Origin: Corbicula japonica
Lineage: Eukaryota; Mollusca; Bivalvia; Venerida; Cyrenidae
NCBI GenBank assembly: GCA_038501625.1
Contig: JAZAYU010000204.1
Coordinates: 183,501-247,500 of the forward strand
DNA length: 64,000 bases
Reading direction: 5' to 3'
Shown: positions 12,172 to 24,108 of the stretch, in pieces
Layout of the letters: every line of letters begins with the position of its first letter
Numbering within the stretch: position 1 is the stretch's first letter
Notes under the pieces: generated by a model
The model's input: the letters and a program-made list of their open reading frames with translations, nothing else
What the model was told of the DNA's origin: nothing
Databases searched by the model: none
Translations under genes and position numbers: made by a program

Positions 12172-13440
12172 TAAGATGTTGACTTGAAACTTTATACATG
12201 TGTTCGGCATGAAGTGTAGATGTGCATGACATATTTTTCGTGTGGATCAGTCCATTATTTATTGCAGGAGACATGATTTAACAAAATTGTGTGATGCAAA
12301 CTTCTACAGTTTTCAAGATATAAGACTTTAAACTAAAATTGTATGTTCTGCATGAAGTGCTCATGTAAGCGACATATTTTTTGTGGATCAGTCCATTATT
12401 TTTTGGAGGGGAGCATTATTAAACAAAATCTTTTATTTAAAATCTTATGACGCAAACTACTCTCCAGTTTTCAAACTTTAAACATACGTTTGTGAGTAGA
12501 TTTCCATGACATACTTTGTTTCATGTGGATCAGTCCATTATTTTTTAAGCAGGGGAGTATGATTCAACAAAATCTTGTGACGCGAACTACTACTACAGTT
12601 TTTAAGATATTGACTTGAAACTTTAAACATATGTTCGGCCTGAAGTGTAGATGTGCGTGACATATTTTTCGTGTGGATCAGTCCATTATTTTTTGCAGGG
12701 AACATGATTTAACAAAATCGTGTTATGCAAACTTCTACAGTTTTCAAGATATCGACTTTAAACCAAAATTGTATGTTCTGCATGAAGTGTGTATGTAAGC
12801 AACATATTTTTGTGTGGATCAGTCCATTATTTTTTACAGGTGAGCATTATTTAACAAAATCTTTTATTTAAAATCTTATGATGCAAACTACTTAAACATA
12901 AGTTTGTGAGTAGATTTCCATGACATACTTTGTTTTATGTGGATCAGTCCATTATTTTTTAGCAGGGGAGTATGATTCAACAAAATCTTGTGACACGAAC
13001 TACTTCTACAGTTTTTAAGATATTGACTTGAAACTTTAAACATATGTTCGGCCTGAAGTGTACATGTGCGTGACATAATTTTTGTGTGGATCAGTTCATT
13101 CTTTTTTGCAGGGGACATGATTTAACAAAATTGTGTTATGCAAACTTCTACAGTTTTCAAGATATCGACTTGAAACTGAAATCATATGTTCTGAATGAAG
13201 TGCGCATGTTAGTGACATATTTTTTATGGATCAGTCCATTTTTGGTTGGAGGGGAGCATTATTTAACAAAATCTTATGACACAAACTACTTCTCAAGTTT
13301 TCAAACTTTTAACATACGTTCGTGATTAGATTTGCATGACATATTTTTTTTTCATTTGGATCAGTCCATTATTTTTTAGAAGGGGAGCACGATTCAACAA
13401 AACCTTGTGACGTCAACTACTTTTACAGTTTTGTTTACAC
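12172..13440. repeat. dimeric ~150-bp satellite, right block
   Basis: Continuation of the array beyond the nested element. GGATCAG landmarks lie at 12244, 12385, 12527, 12675, 12816, 12941, 13088 (GGATCAGTTCATT), 13228 and 13358, with more irregular steps of 125-148 bp. Units are more diverged toward the right edge, as expected at the margin of an array. Confidence 0.8.
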
Positions 13441-13839
13441 CGGTGAAAACCCAAGTCGCTATTTTTAAACACAACTTTTGCAACAAATTTTCAGGATTTC
13501 AATTATTTTTCAACTTTCACCCATGAAAGATGCAAACATCATTTCTTCATTATACTCTGACAAAGCAGTATTGCGGGGGTATTAATCACCTTCAGTGATA
13601 GCTCTAGTTTAAATTGTTTACTTATTTAAACTGAATCACTTTTTATGCCAAAAAAATCGATATATTCCTCCAGAATACATTTTTAAACAGAGAAATAGAT
13701 ATTTTCGCGTCAATGTCTAAATGGTTATCAACAGCCACTTTGAAGACCGTAGTTTGGAAATGTTCAAACCCCCAAAAAATAAAATATTTTTGCCAAATCT
13801 AATATCTAACCCTGATGCTTTTTTCTTATAAAACATATT

Positions 13840-14300
13840 TCAAATCATTCCTATATAATGGAATCTAGAATTAAGTAACCCACGGGCCCCGGCCAATATT
13901 GACCCTGGGGCAATGATAATGAACAAAACTTGGAAAAGGTATACTAAACAATGCAGCACACCAAATACTAGTATCTAAGCTCTATCCATCCTGGTTTCTG
14001 ATAACACTACCTAAAAATCCTCTATATTAATATATAAAATTTAGTGATCCCCGGGATACAGCAAAGATTGACCAGTGGATTTGAACAATCTTGGAAAAGC
14101 TTTACTAGAAAATGCCATGCATCAGATATCTAAGCTATGTGCCTCGTATTTTCTGACAAGAAGATTTTTAAAGTTATTCTCAAATAAGTCTATTTAAAAC
14201 AAGTAACTCCTAGGGTGTGACTAATATTGACGATGGGGTAGTAATTTGAACAATATTTGTAGTCTATAGTGACCCCTGGGCGTTGCGAGTATTGAGCCAT
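13840..14300 (+). repeat. decayed monomers of the intron-3 166-bp satellite
   Basis: About three degenerate units resemble the array at 38720-44830. Shared pieces include TCTAAGCTCT, TCTGACAAGAAGATTTTTAA, AAATAAGTCTAT, TTTGAACAAT and the AGTGACCCC/TTGACC motif pair. Divergence is much greater than within the young array. Confidence 0.6.
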
Positions 14301-15104
14301 TATTCGAATAACACTAATTGACAAGAAATGCATTACTGAACTTGATTCCGAGCCGTATTCTACTATTAATTTAGTTCAAACTTATGTTTATTGACTTTAG
14401 ACATAGTTTTTTTTTAAATATTTATCACTGCAAGGTTACCACATTTTAATAATTTAAGCACATACATTGATAACTACGATTGGAACGAACCATTTCACCT
14501 TGTACACGTCCTCTCCATAACAATTCTAAATAAGTACAATTTAAATGCCATAATAAATTGAAATTATATGAATTCTTCCTATCGAATGTATTTTTAAATA
14601 AAACATTTTTTCTTGTACTGAGATCATAGGTAATGGTAAATGTCACGAGTTACAGGAAAACGAGATAAGACAGAGAATGTTTGTGGAGTTACAGGAAAAC
14701 GATCAGGAAAGACAGAGGATGTTTGTGGATATCAGCTTTTTTACAATCTCTATATATCTTAAAATGATTGCTTAATTATATAATGGCTGATGAACAGCAT
14801 CAAACATTATGAAATTCATAAATATGTGCGTTGGTGATATATCCGAAGTTTAGGTAGCTATAAAATGCAGAAAAGAATCTTGATTCTTCTTTTTAGGTTT
14901 ACACTGCCTGAACTCCAATATTATAAAAATAGATGAAAATGGAACTTTGAAAGCCACCGAACACGACAAACATGAACATATTGCAGAATCGATTTCGGAT
15001 TGAAAAGTTCTTTTAAGGTTATGTTTTCTGCTTATACATTTAGAACTGGTTCCGAGACGCGTTTTTTGTTTGTTCTTAAATTCTGATATACGTATATAAA
15101 GTTA
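14301..15104. other. no gene seen
   Basis: AT-rich. A short direct repeat occurs at ~14650-14725 (GAGTTACAGGAAAACGA..GACAGAG-ATGTTTGTGG, two copies). ORFs are short and lack motifs. Confidence 0.45.
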
Positions 15105-15716
15105 AGGCCACTTGGCCGCCAACTTCAGAAAAAATCATAAAATTTAAAAGCTAGTTCACATTGGCAAGTTTAGACTGCTTTGTCGCCAACTTCACAAATT
15201 ATGAATTTTAAAATTAGTTCCTCTTGATTTTTGTAACCTGCAATTTGCATCTAATGCATTGAGAAATTAATTCAGATTCGTAATTGAATTTAAGTATAAA
15301 TTTTGATAAACATGGAGTTTATGTCGATAAGCGAGGCCTCCAACTTCACCCTGCTAGGCCGCTAGGCCCTCAAGCCAGGCATGTACCCTGCAGTGAACAT
15401 GAAATGCATTTATAAATTGATTCAGAGCTTTTATTTCATTTCATTTTATTATTATAAATGTTTATTCATTAAACCTTTAGGCCGCCAACTTCACAAAATT
15501 ATGAAATCATAAAATGAGTTCTTCTTCATTTTATCGGGTTTTGTACGCTGCAGTGTACGTGAAATGCCTTTTGAATTTGATTTAAAGCCTTTATTTTATT
15601 CAATTATAAACTTTTATTCATCAGACATTTAGGCCGCCAGGCCGCCAAATTCACGTCGCTAGGACTCTACGCCGCTAGACCGCCAACTTTAGGCCGCTAG
15701 GCCGCAAAGTTCACAG
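15105..15716. repeat. degenerate GGCCGCCAACTTCAC repeat
   Basis: GCCGCCAACTTCA or close variants recur near 15115, 15185, 15481 and 15615-15715, linked by AT-rich sequence with a shared GTACGCTGCAGTG/ACATGAAATGC motif. Spacing is irregular, so this is an old, broken tandem or dispersed repeat. Confidence 0.55.
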
Positions 15717-17200
15717 ATCTTCTGAATTCTTAGCGGTTTTTGATTATTCAAATAAAAATATCTGACACCTATCTTTATTTCATAAATGTTATTTGTAAAG
15801 AAGATTTGCTTATTGTTGAATTGTTTCCGGCGAATTACTTTTGGATTATAAATCTTTCTTCAATATTTTTAATAAAGGTAACCATTGTGTTGATAACATG
15901 ATAATTCTGTCAAAACATGAAATTTATAAAATTAGGTTTATTAACCAATAGGGTCTCCTTAGTGACCGGCACATGCATATAATGAACAAATAAAGATTCT
16001 AAGATATACATGAACAATTACAAACTATGTGCATGCGGAATCTCGTGTGTGACAAATTCTTTCGAACTATTTTGTTAATTTTATAATAACTTGGACACTG
16101 TTACTTTCTAGACAAAAAGAAAATACAATTTATACAAGAAGAGGCGTTTTATTGTTTATTCTCTTATTTAACTCAACCTGTGACTAACATGCGATTGTGA
16201 TGTGACGAAGAATTTAGCTTCGATACAGTGGATATGCGATCTTGTTTCAAATACTTAAAGCCCCAGCCCTCAACTTAAGTAAGAGTATACTATTGAAAAA
16301 TCATATTTGTCCATATAGACACCTATATATAAACTCTCTAACAGAACAGAAAAGGTCCGATCGAATTCTTTCTTATAGACGGGATTTTCAATGATATTGT
16401 TAAATTATCGTTAACGAACTTTTAAGAAGCTAAATATAATTGAGGTATATTTAGCACTGATATTTGACGAAGAGACCACTTCATGAGCGATCTCGATTTC
16501 TCTGACGTTTCGGAAATCCTACTTTCGCTTTAAGTCGCGCGGACCAAATTTATTTCAGTAAATTAAAATATTATTAGCCCGAACCAATGCTGCAAATTAG
16601 TGCCTACAGTTCCAAATACATGTAGTATTTCATACAAGAACGGGTTGTATTGAAGTAATGCCGCTTTAAATTGCTTATGTCGTTTACCAATATATTTTTA
16701 ACTTAACATCTATTTGTGTAAAGTGTTAGAGTTCGAAATTAACAATCAAATGTATGCATCCACAAAACCATGGTACATGTACTAGTGTTGTACCATTCGC
16801 GGAATAGGAAAGTGCTCTTATAGAATAAAGTAAATATGTTAAACATGTATAACAATATAAACTCAATGCAATACATAGTAAAATCGTGTCAAGATTGTCG
16901 TTTTATTCACATGAAAATCTTTATCGGTTTAGCTTATTCACAGTCATATGTCCACGTCCAGGAAACAGTCATGTTTCATCGCATCACACTAAACCTAACA
17001 TTTGTGGGACATTTAATACCACCTGGCGACATGTACTCGATAGTAAGATAGTAAGATTAAAGATCTAAAAATTGTAAGGCGGGGCTATAACGTAGGCGCT
17101 CAAGTATTGTAATTTGGTATGTCAATCACGGTCAAGTATTGGGAAATAGCGTTTTCGTTTTGTTAGCCGTTCTGTTATTGGCTAGAAAATTTACATGCAA
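15717..17200. other. no gene seen
   Basis: AT-rich sequence without supported genes. Two overlapping short ORFs near 16836-17068 have no recognisable domain and are not called. Confidence 0.45.
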
Positions 17201-17414
17201 TGGGTCAAAAATAATATAGGTGCACCTTTACTTTTTTATAGGTGCACCTATATTTATAATGCACCTATACCTTGAAATGGAGTTGCACCTATATTTATAG
17301 GTGCACCTATACCTTGAAATGGAGGTGCACCTATAAATTATAGGTGCACCTATAAAAAGTATAGGTGCACCTATAAAAAGGGAAATGCACCTATATTTGA
17401 AATCTTTTGACCCA
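17201..17414. mobile_element. 214-bp MITE made of TAGGTGCACCTA palindromes
   Basis: Perfect 10-bp inverted ends TGGGTCAAAA (17201-17210) and TTTTGACCCA (17405-17414). Between them GGTGCACC palindromes, or GCACCTATA half copies, repeat about nine times in both orientations, separated by TATTTATA- or CCTTGAAATGGA-type spacers. The whole element would fold into nested hairpins. A target duplication is not clear. Confidence 0.65.
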
Positions 17415-19744
17415 AAGTATTCACAAGTATTCCTTCTCAGCCGGAAAATTACTTCAAATGGTGGTGATCTTATAGTTTATTCTAAACGCTCGCCATTTAC
17501 ATAAAAATGTTATTGCTTCTGTTGTCTTCTTTACTGTACCTGTTAAAATAATGCTATTGTTTTAGCATTGACTTAAGACCGAACAAGATCAGTGTCACAT
17601 TGTGTGTATATGGGGTCAGACATTAGGGTTAGGGGTTTCGCAGGGAATGTTTTACACGTTTAAGCTCAATTTTGATTTCCTTCATCGGTACGTTCATGTA
17701 ACTCTCAGTAAAAGACGATCTATTTATTAACGAATAACAAAACTATGTAAGCTTCGTTTTAACAGGGGAAAAAGAAAAATATTTAAAATATAAAGGTGAT
17801 TGAGCTTCATTTACAAGATAACGAAACCATTATTCAATAAGAAACCTGAGATATAAACATTTATTTTTGCAAGTTTGCGTTTCAGACAAATATTTACCAA
17901 TGGCGAAACAGTAACTGTCTTATTTGCGTTTATATATCGAAGCCACCAGTCAGCCAGCGAAGACTACAGAATTTCCATATTTTATCAATCATGTAAAGGG
18001 TATAACGTGGAAGTATTCTACGTGAGTGATAAGAAATTTTCGGCAAAGTCGGGATACATTATGGCTGAGACGGGACTGGTTAGTTCGCGCCGCTCCCCGG
18101 TAAATCAAAGTCGACCAGCATATACGTGCTTGAGAAGACAGACATTGCTACTCCAGCTTTTTAAGAGATCAGTTTATAAATTGCCACAAGGATAGCTTTT
18201 GAAAAAGCTAGTAGACGGCTCGCTTAGCATATTGGATTGAAGCAGATGAGATTATATGTTAATGCATTAAAGTTTTTGAATGGAAAATGAAATAATTTTG
18301 TGGCGTACAACATGAGATCCACATATGATGTCTTCATTTACACCAATAGACCTTTAACAGAGTTTTCTTTCATACACACACAGAGAAAACACTTACAGCA
18401 ATTCAACCATACAACGAAAATTTACAGACATAATATATGTTTTAATCTTAGATGACCTTTTATTATTAAAGATTTAAGGAGATATTTTACTTAAAATTTT
18501 AATATCCTTTAATACTGTGGACTACTGTGTGTGAGTCTAAAACTAGGGTCGAAACATTCTAGGGACGAATATCACAGAAAACGTTTGACTGTTTCACCTC
18601 GCATATCTTTACTTCAGTAGAAAAGTCACAGTAGTTAACTGGCAGATATAGCCGCAAGACAATCCTTAGCGAGTTTAAGCTATATATTCTTAATGTTTAA
18701 GTATATGTGGTGTTCCGCACGATTATAGGTAAAGTACATGCTGCTGGAGATTAACAACTTAACACCAGTAAGTATTATTTAAAAGATACAATGGATATCG
18801 TATTATAAGATGTCTGTTGAACTTATCTCAACATGATTGCAAATAAAAATTTGGTGCAACTTTACCTTGTTACTGATTAACTGTCGTACATTATGTTTGA
18901 AGTACCAACTATACTGAAATTTGTTCAATTTTGAGTTGCCAAAATTCTGCACAATATTTACCATATCCTGTCCTTAAGTGCGATGTTTACACATTCTAGT
19001 TGCTTTGTTTTAATAAAGTATAAGCTGTATACGACTGAGTAAGAGTCTAGGGACATGTCCTGCTATTTAATAGTCCAATGATATTAAAGAACTGAAAAGG
19101 GGTATTCCCACACTGATTTCCTTCATCAATTAAAGAATCAATAGAGAAAGCGAGAACCACGAACTTCCGTTCAAACGGCTTAACTTGGTTTTCTTCGCTG
19201 TTTTCATTGTGAATTCCTACCGTATGTCCGGCCGCCCGTGGGAAACAGCCAATATTAAGTTCATGCTATAGTCCACAGACCAGGTCGAAGATAATGAATT
19301 CCATGAAACACAATTATTCAAAGTATTCTAAAGTTTAAACTGATATTGTTATTCACGTAAGCTTTCTATCCAAAAGTTCAAACGGCATCTGTGTTTATCT
19401 GCATTATCTGAGATAAATTTGAACTAGCAGTCAAAATATTTAAACGAAAAGGCACGTGCAAAATGCATTCTTTGTTGTCAGCTTGTAAAACAAATACATG
19501 CACTGGTTCTTTACCAGCACTACCTTGTGTACCGTATTATTCGTTTTGCTGAATGAAGAGCCCGGGATTGTCACTTGGAATTTTCAATATATGAGAACTT
19601 TTTCTCTTCATCCGAGGGCCTCTTGTTGCAGGGATAACATGTCAAGAAAAGAAACGAATGCAATTTCGTCCCTATATCTTGATTGTTAGAGCCTATATCA
19701 TGTTTGATAAAGGTGGACTAGTGCCGGACCGGGACCAAAGTGCG
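17415..19744. other. no supported gene
   Basis: A 106-codon ORF (17875-18195) follows an acceptor-like TTGCGTTTCAG but has no recognisable domain and no matching exons were found. The rest is AT-rich without clear structure. Confidence 0.4.
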
Positions 19745-20465
19745 AAACTGTACCCTGCCCACTAAGTTAACCCCCTGTGCGTTTTTGAATAGATGGAATG
19801 CAGATATTCGCACTAATATATTGTTGTCTAGGAATTAAGATGATAGAAATAATATTAAATGTGCATTAAATATTGGGAATTTGAGCCCTATGGGAATCAG
19901 AAATACTTTGGTTTATCCTACATAAAGTTCCATATTAAAGCCATTTGAAAGGAACATAACGACATAGGAGTTATCATTCCTGTTATCACTGGCTTTGTTC
20001 ATGCAGATAATGTATTCAAGCAATTAAGATAATAAAGCAAGAACTTTCAAACTTATAGCCAACATAATGTTTCATGTTAAAGTCTTCTAAATGGGGCATA
20101 ACTCAAAAATATTGAAACAGGGGTTATCGATATTGTTGTCAGAGATGGCTATGTTTATGCAAATGATAATATATTTCAAGTATTATGTTGATAGGAAAAG
20201 GACTTTCAATGTTTTAGGCACATTAAGTTCGATATTAAAGTTATTTGAAAGGGGCATAACAAAAATAATATAACAAGAGTGATCATTTTTGTTGTCGGAG
20301 ATGGCTCTATTCATGCAGATGATATATTCTAATTATTAAGTTACTAGGTCAAATACTTACAAACTTATGGGCAACATTAAGTTTCTCATTTCAGTTTAGG
20401 GGCTAAAGGACAACGATGCCGCCAACACAGCCGCCTACGACGCCGCCGCCGGCGGACAATAGGAT
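19745..20465 (+). repeat. ~155-bp tandem units ending in GCCGCC-rich tract
   Basis: Units with GGGGCATAAC, GAGATGGCT-TGTTCATGCA and GATAATATATT recur near 19951, 20093 and 20254. They end in a CGCCGCC/GACGCCGCC-rich stretch at 20412-20460. The layout parallels the other satellite-bearing elements, but clear inverted termini were not found. Confidence 0.55.
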
Positions 20466-21799
20466 CCATACGTGTCTACATGCTATTGTAAGTGACTGAA
20501 TAATAAGCACTGTCATACAATAATTTAATCATAATTAAAAATCGAAACAAACGTGTGTGACGAGAGCAAGCATGTATATTTCACTGCGGAAATTCTAAAT
20601 AAATACCAACATTCCAACGAATTTTTTCTAGAGAAGTTTAAACTTTGGAGCCGTCTTTTTGTTAAAATAGCATGCTAGTGACCGATTAGCTTTTTGGAAA
20701 GGTAAAACTTGTTAATAATGATATTATGTTGAAAACCTGAACGATTTACTTAACGTGAATATCATTTTTCCGTTGGTTTTCGGGCTTCACACACACAAAC
20801 TCGAAGAAACGTGGTGTATTGCTGTTTCAACGATCACTAACTACAGTTTAGTTTTTCCTATATTGCTCAAACTTGGTGTGAATGTAAGTCAAGTAGATGA
20901 CCGCTTTGATCTGAATAGGTCAGAGGTCAAGGTCTGGGTGACCGTTAGCGTAAAAACATTTTCTGATATTTAAATAGAGAACGACGGTGCCTAGTTTCCT
21001 TAAAGTCGAACCAGTATACATTAGTAGCAGGTTGTACGGTAATGTTATTTTGGAAATCGCTGAGGTGTAAGGGAAGAATCCCCTTCATGTATCGAAGTCT
21101 TATTTCTATAAATGATAAAGACATCCTTTACCTGATTTTCTTTGATGCTAACTTGAAAGATATTTAATTTCGTTCGATGCGTAAATTATCTTAAATATAA
21201 ATATATTTTGATTGAAAAGATATAAAGGAACTTTGAAAGCTATCGGCAAAATATTGTCGGCTCTGTTTGGTTGAGTCTGTTCATGAGCAGTAATGGAAAT
21301 GTATATCACTGTTCAGGCCGCTTAATCCCTGTTAAATGAAAATCATTAACACAAACACAAGCATCGTGCAGCTGTTAGTGCTCAACGGCCATCAATGGGC
21401 TATGCTAACAACAACAGCACTGATTGAATGTACGGGAGACCCTCTAATTCATCGGCGTATCTTTATTTGAGTAACTTGATAACAAGTTGAACTTATTAAA
21501 AAATGAAATTTAACCTATAGTTTTGTATGGAAGCGAAATATGAGGATATAGAAATGTTGAAAAAAAAATAGAAAGAGTACCGCTGAAATTTACTAAATAT
21601 TTGTTCACCGTGATGAATCAAATAGTACTATTCATGAACATTTTCAAAACGTGCGTTTGTGCTGGGAGAGAAAAAAGGAAAATTGAAAAATTTTTCATGA
21701 TATTCTTTTTTGTTTTCTAAAAATGTAAAGGTAAAGGTATGAGTTTATAGCCTGAAATTATTGAACATATTCAGCCGATACTCATTTTTTAACTCCTGA
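20466..21799. other. no gene seen
   Basis: AT-rich. A segment at ~20880-20945 (AGGTCAGAGGTCAAGGTC) weakly echoes the AAGGTCAAGGTCACTG repeat of the GCTCGACTATTCGAA elements. No supported coding region. Confidence 0.4.
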
Positions 21800-22007
21800 T
21801 CACTGGGTACAAGTCGTCTGTTAATAGTCGGCGCCGAAGGCTGCCACAAAACATCGGCTAATATTTCTCACAGGTACCCATTTACATATCTGGGTGGAGA
21901 GAAGAAATGAAGGCTTTATTATCAAGGAAATAAGCGATCGGACTGAAGCTCGAACCCGGGACTTTTCGATCCCTAAGCAAGCGCTCTACCAGTTGATTAC
22001 CGCTGCC
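21800..22007 (-). mobile_element. tRNA-Pro(AGG)-headed SINE-like element
   Basis: Read on the minus strand, 22007-21935 looks like a degraded tRNA-Pro: a GGTAGAGCGC D-arm segment, GCTTAGGG with anticodon AGG, and CCCGGGTTCGAGC as a near-consensus B-box. Arms are imperfectly paired. It is followed by a body with CTCCACCCAGATATGTAAAT and GGGTACCTGTGAG, a segment I recall as a common follower of tRNA-like heads in marine invertebrate SINEs. The 3' end is set roughly. It is not a functional tRNA. Confidence 0.5.
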
Positions 22008-24104
22008 TAAAAATTGTTTTGCACGGAATGTGCGCTAATGAAAGCTTTCAATCGAAAATCTGTTGTTGCTGAGAATGGCGAAATAAGTCCTGAAACGGAA
22101 AGTCATAAAAGTGTTTTGGTGCGGACTAATTTAACGAGCACAGTTTACGTACAACCCTCATTTTGCTTCTTCTTGGCACAAACGTGTGCTGTTGAAGTGA
22201 AGTGCGGATAGACTTTTTACAGCCTAAATAGCTCTTTAAAAGATATTGAAAAAAAGTATTTTCTTCCAACTATTTTACTGTTATTCATTATTTCCATAAG
22301 AAACGTTCATTAATGAAAAATAATGCTTTATAATATCATGCTTCGACACACAAAAAATACTCTAAGGTTTGTGAACGTTCGCAGAAAAGGTTTGCCAGAA
22401 GGCAACAAAAAGTTTAACAAATACGAATATTTCTTGCAGATTTCTTACCTTATGCATGGGATGCATATCCTGTTAAAAATTTAACTATGAACATACAAAT
22501 GGCAAAGGAGTTGAATTTCTAGCTTTTGTTATTCTCTAAGATAATAATTGTTTAAACCTTTTCCAGTTTACTGATTTCTTCATAACTGAATATTTTTAAA
22601 GCCATATGTAAACATGAGGAGTACGGTGTGGTCGAACAATTTGTTCAGACTCTGCACAGAATACCGCCTCATTATATGCTGTTTAACTCAGATGAGTCTC
22701 ATTCATAAGGGCACTTGCTAGTAATTAATGGTAATTCTCTTTTTCTCTCCAATTGTTAATTGTATTTTATTGCAATTTGGATACTAAATATCACAAGGAA
22801 AGAACCCTGGTGAACCTCCATTTGTCACACTAAACGACGAAAATTGTTCAATACTGCTAGTAAATATTTGGCTGGTTGGAGAAATATCCAACACTAGAAA
22901 AGCAATTTATTATTCGTATACTGAAATTTGGTAAAAGGCGATTTAAGATATGCTAATTCAAGTGTTTATATAATATAAAAAAGCAGTTTCCAATCAACCT
23001 AAAAATGCAATAATTTAATGAATAGAAAGTGTATGTAATATCAATTCTTTATTACACCGTTTTATAGCAGTACGTGGAAGACATTTACATATTAATAAAC
23101 TTAAATTGGTTTTATTTGCATATTTCCGACAATGACCACGCATTTTGGCTGTAATTCAATGATTCTTATGCCAGCGAAGGAAGTAAATACGCATGCAGGC
23201 AGTGATGCCTAAATATTTAGTGACAAAATTAATATTAGATCATAAGACAGTTTTAATATAATATTTATATCATACCATAAGTTTATTCAGCATAAAACAT
23301 TATACAATGCTTGTAGCCTACATGTACAATATTGCAAAAGAATGTGAAACAATGGTGAAGACAGCTTAATGTTTACGAAATGTAAGAAAGTACATAAAGT
23401 GAAATGTCGTGGAAAATATTATAATGTAACACGAATATCATTAACAGAGGCAGGAAATACCTTAAGACACAAAAATGTGGTATATATTTACTTGACAATT
23501 ATCAATTTGTACTGCTATTAGCGCTCCCTAATAAATATCATCTAATTTCAATGTTGATACCAACTATTTAGGCATTAAGAAAAACAGTTTATGAAAATTC
23601 ACCGAAAACACTTTCTTTTGGTATAGAGGGTGTTAGCGGCTAATTTGTGACCGCATGAATGAACGTGCAGGTTTGACAATAATGCCGTGCTATTTAACGA
23701 CATAAAGTATTGTAAGTATTTTACAAGTAATTACCAGTTGACCCATTTTCATAACCTTTGTTGTTAACTGTTAAACATTTAAAAAACAAGTCCAGTATGC
23801 AACAAAGTTAACCAAAGATTTAACGAATAGCAAATCACCGCAGTTTCTGACAAACTGTAGCCTTTACTGTACATTCCTTCGATTTAACCGAGTGGCAAAC
23901 TTCTTCTATTACATGAGACCAATTAGTCATGACTAACATCCTCACCAATATTATTTGTTAATAAATAAGTCAGATTAGATATTGTCCCCGATTTTCGTAC
24001 GAGGGCATCGTATTGGCCCACGGTCGAAGGCCAAGGGCCAATACGACTGACCCGATGACAAATTACAGGGCCAATATCAAATCACTTGTTTTTTGACAAT
24101 TTTA
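22008..24104. other. no gene seen; GGGCCAATA palindromes near right end
   Basis: AT-rich DNA with no supported gene. Near 24000-24075 the sequence repeats GGCCCA/GGGCCAATA in both orientations, possibly the edge of another element into which the foldback at 24109-26706 inserted. Confidence 0.4.
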
Positions 24105-24108
24105 TTAA

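Larger units (their letters stand above)
8050..13581. mobile_element. 5.5-kb TIR element loaded with satellite
   Basis: The left end TACCCCCGCA (8050-8059) is matched in inverse by TGCGGGGGTA (13572-13581). Just inside the left end are a second GGGGGTATA and a GGTTCGTT simple repeat. The interior is almost entirely a dimeric ~150-bp satellite plus one nested element. No transposase ORF is seen, so mobility would have been in trans. The target duplication is unclear, so boundaries rest on the inverted termini alone. Confidence 0.55.

Noticed and set aside
17875..18195. 106-codon ORF after an acceptor-like TTTCAG
   Set aside because: No recognisable domain, no partner exons and no splice donor that would place it in a gene.
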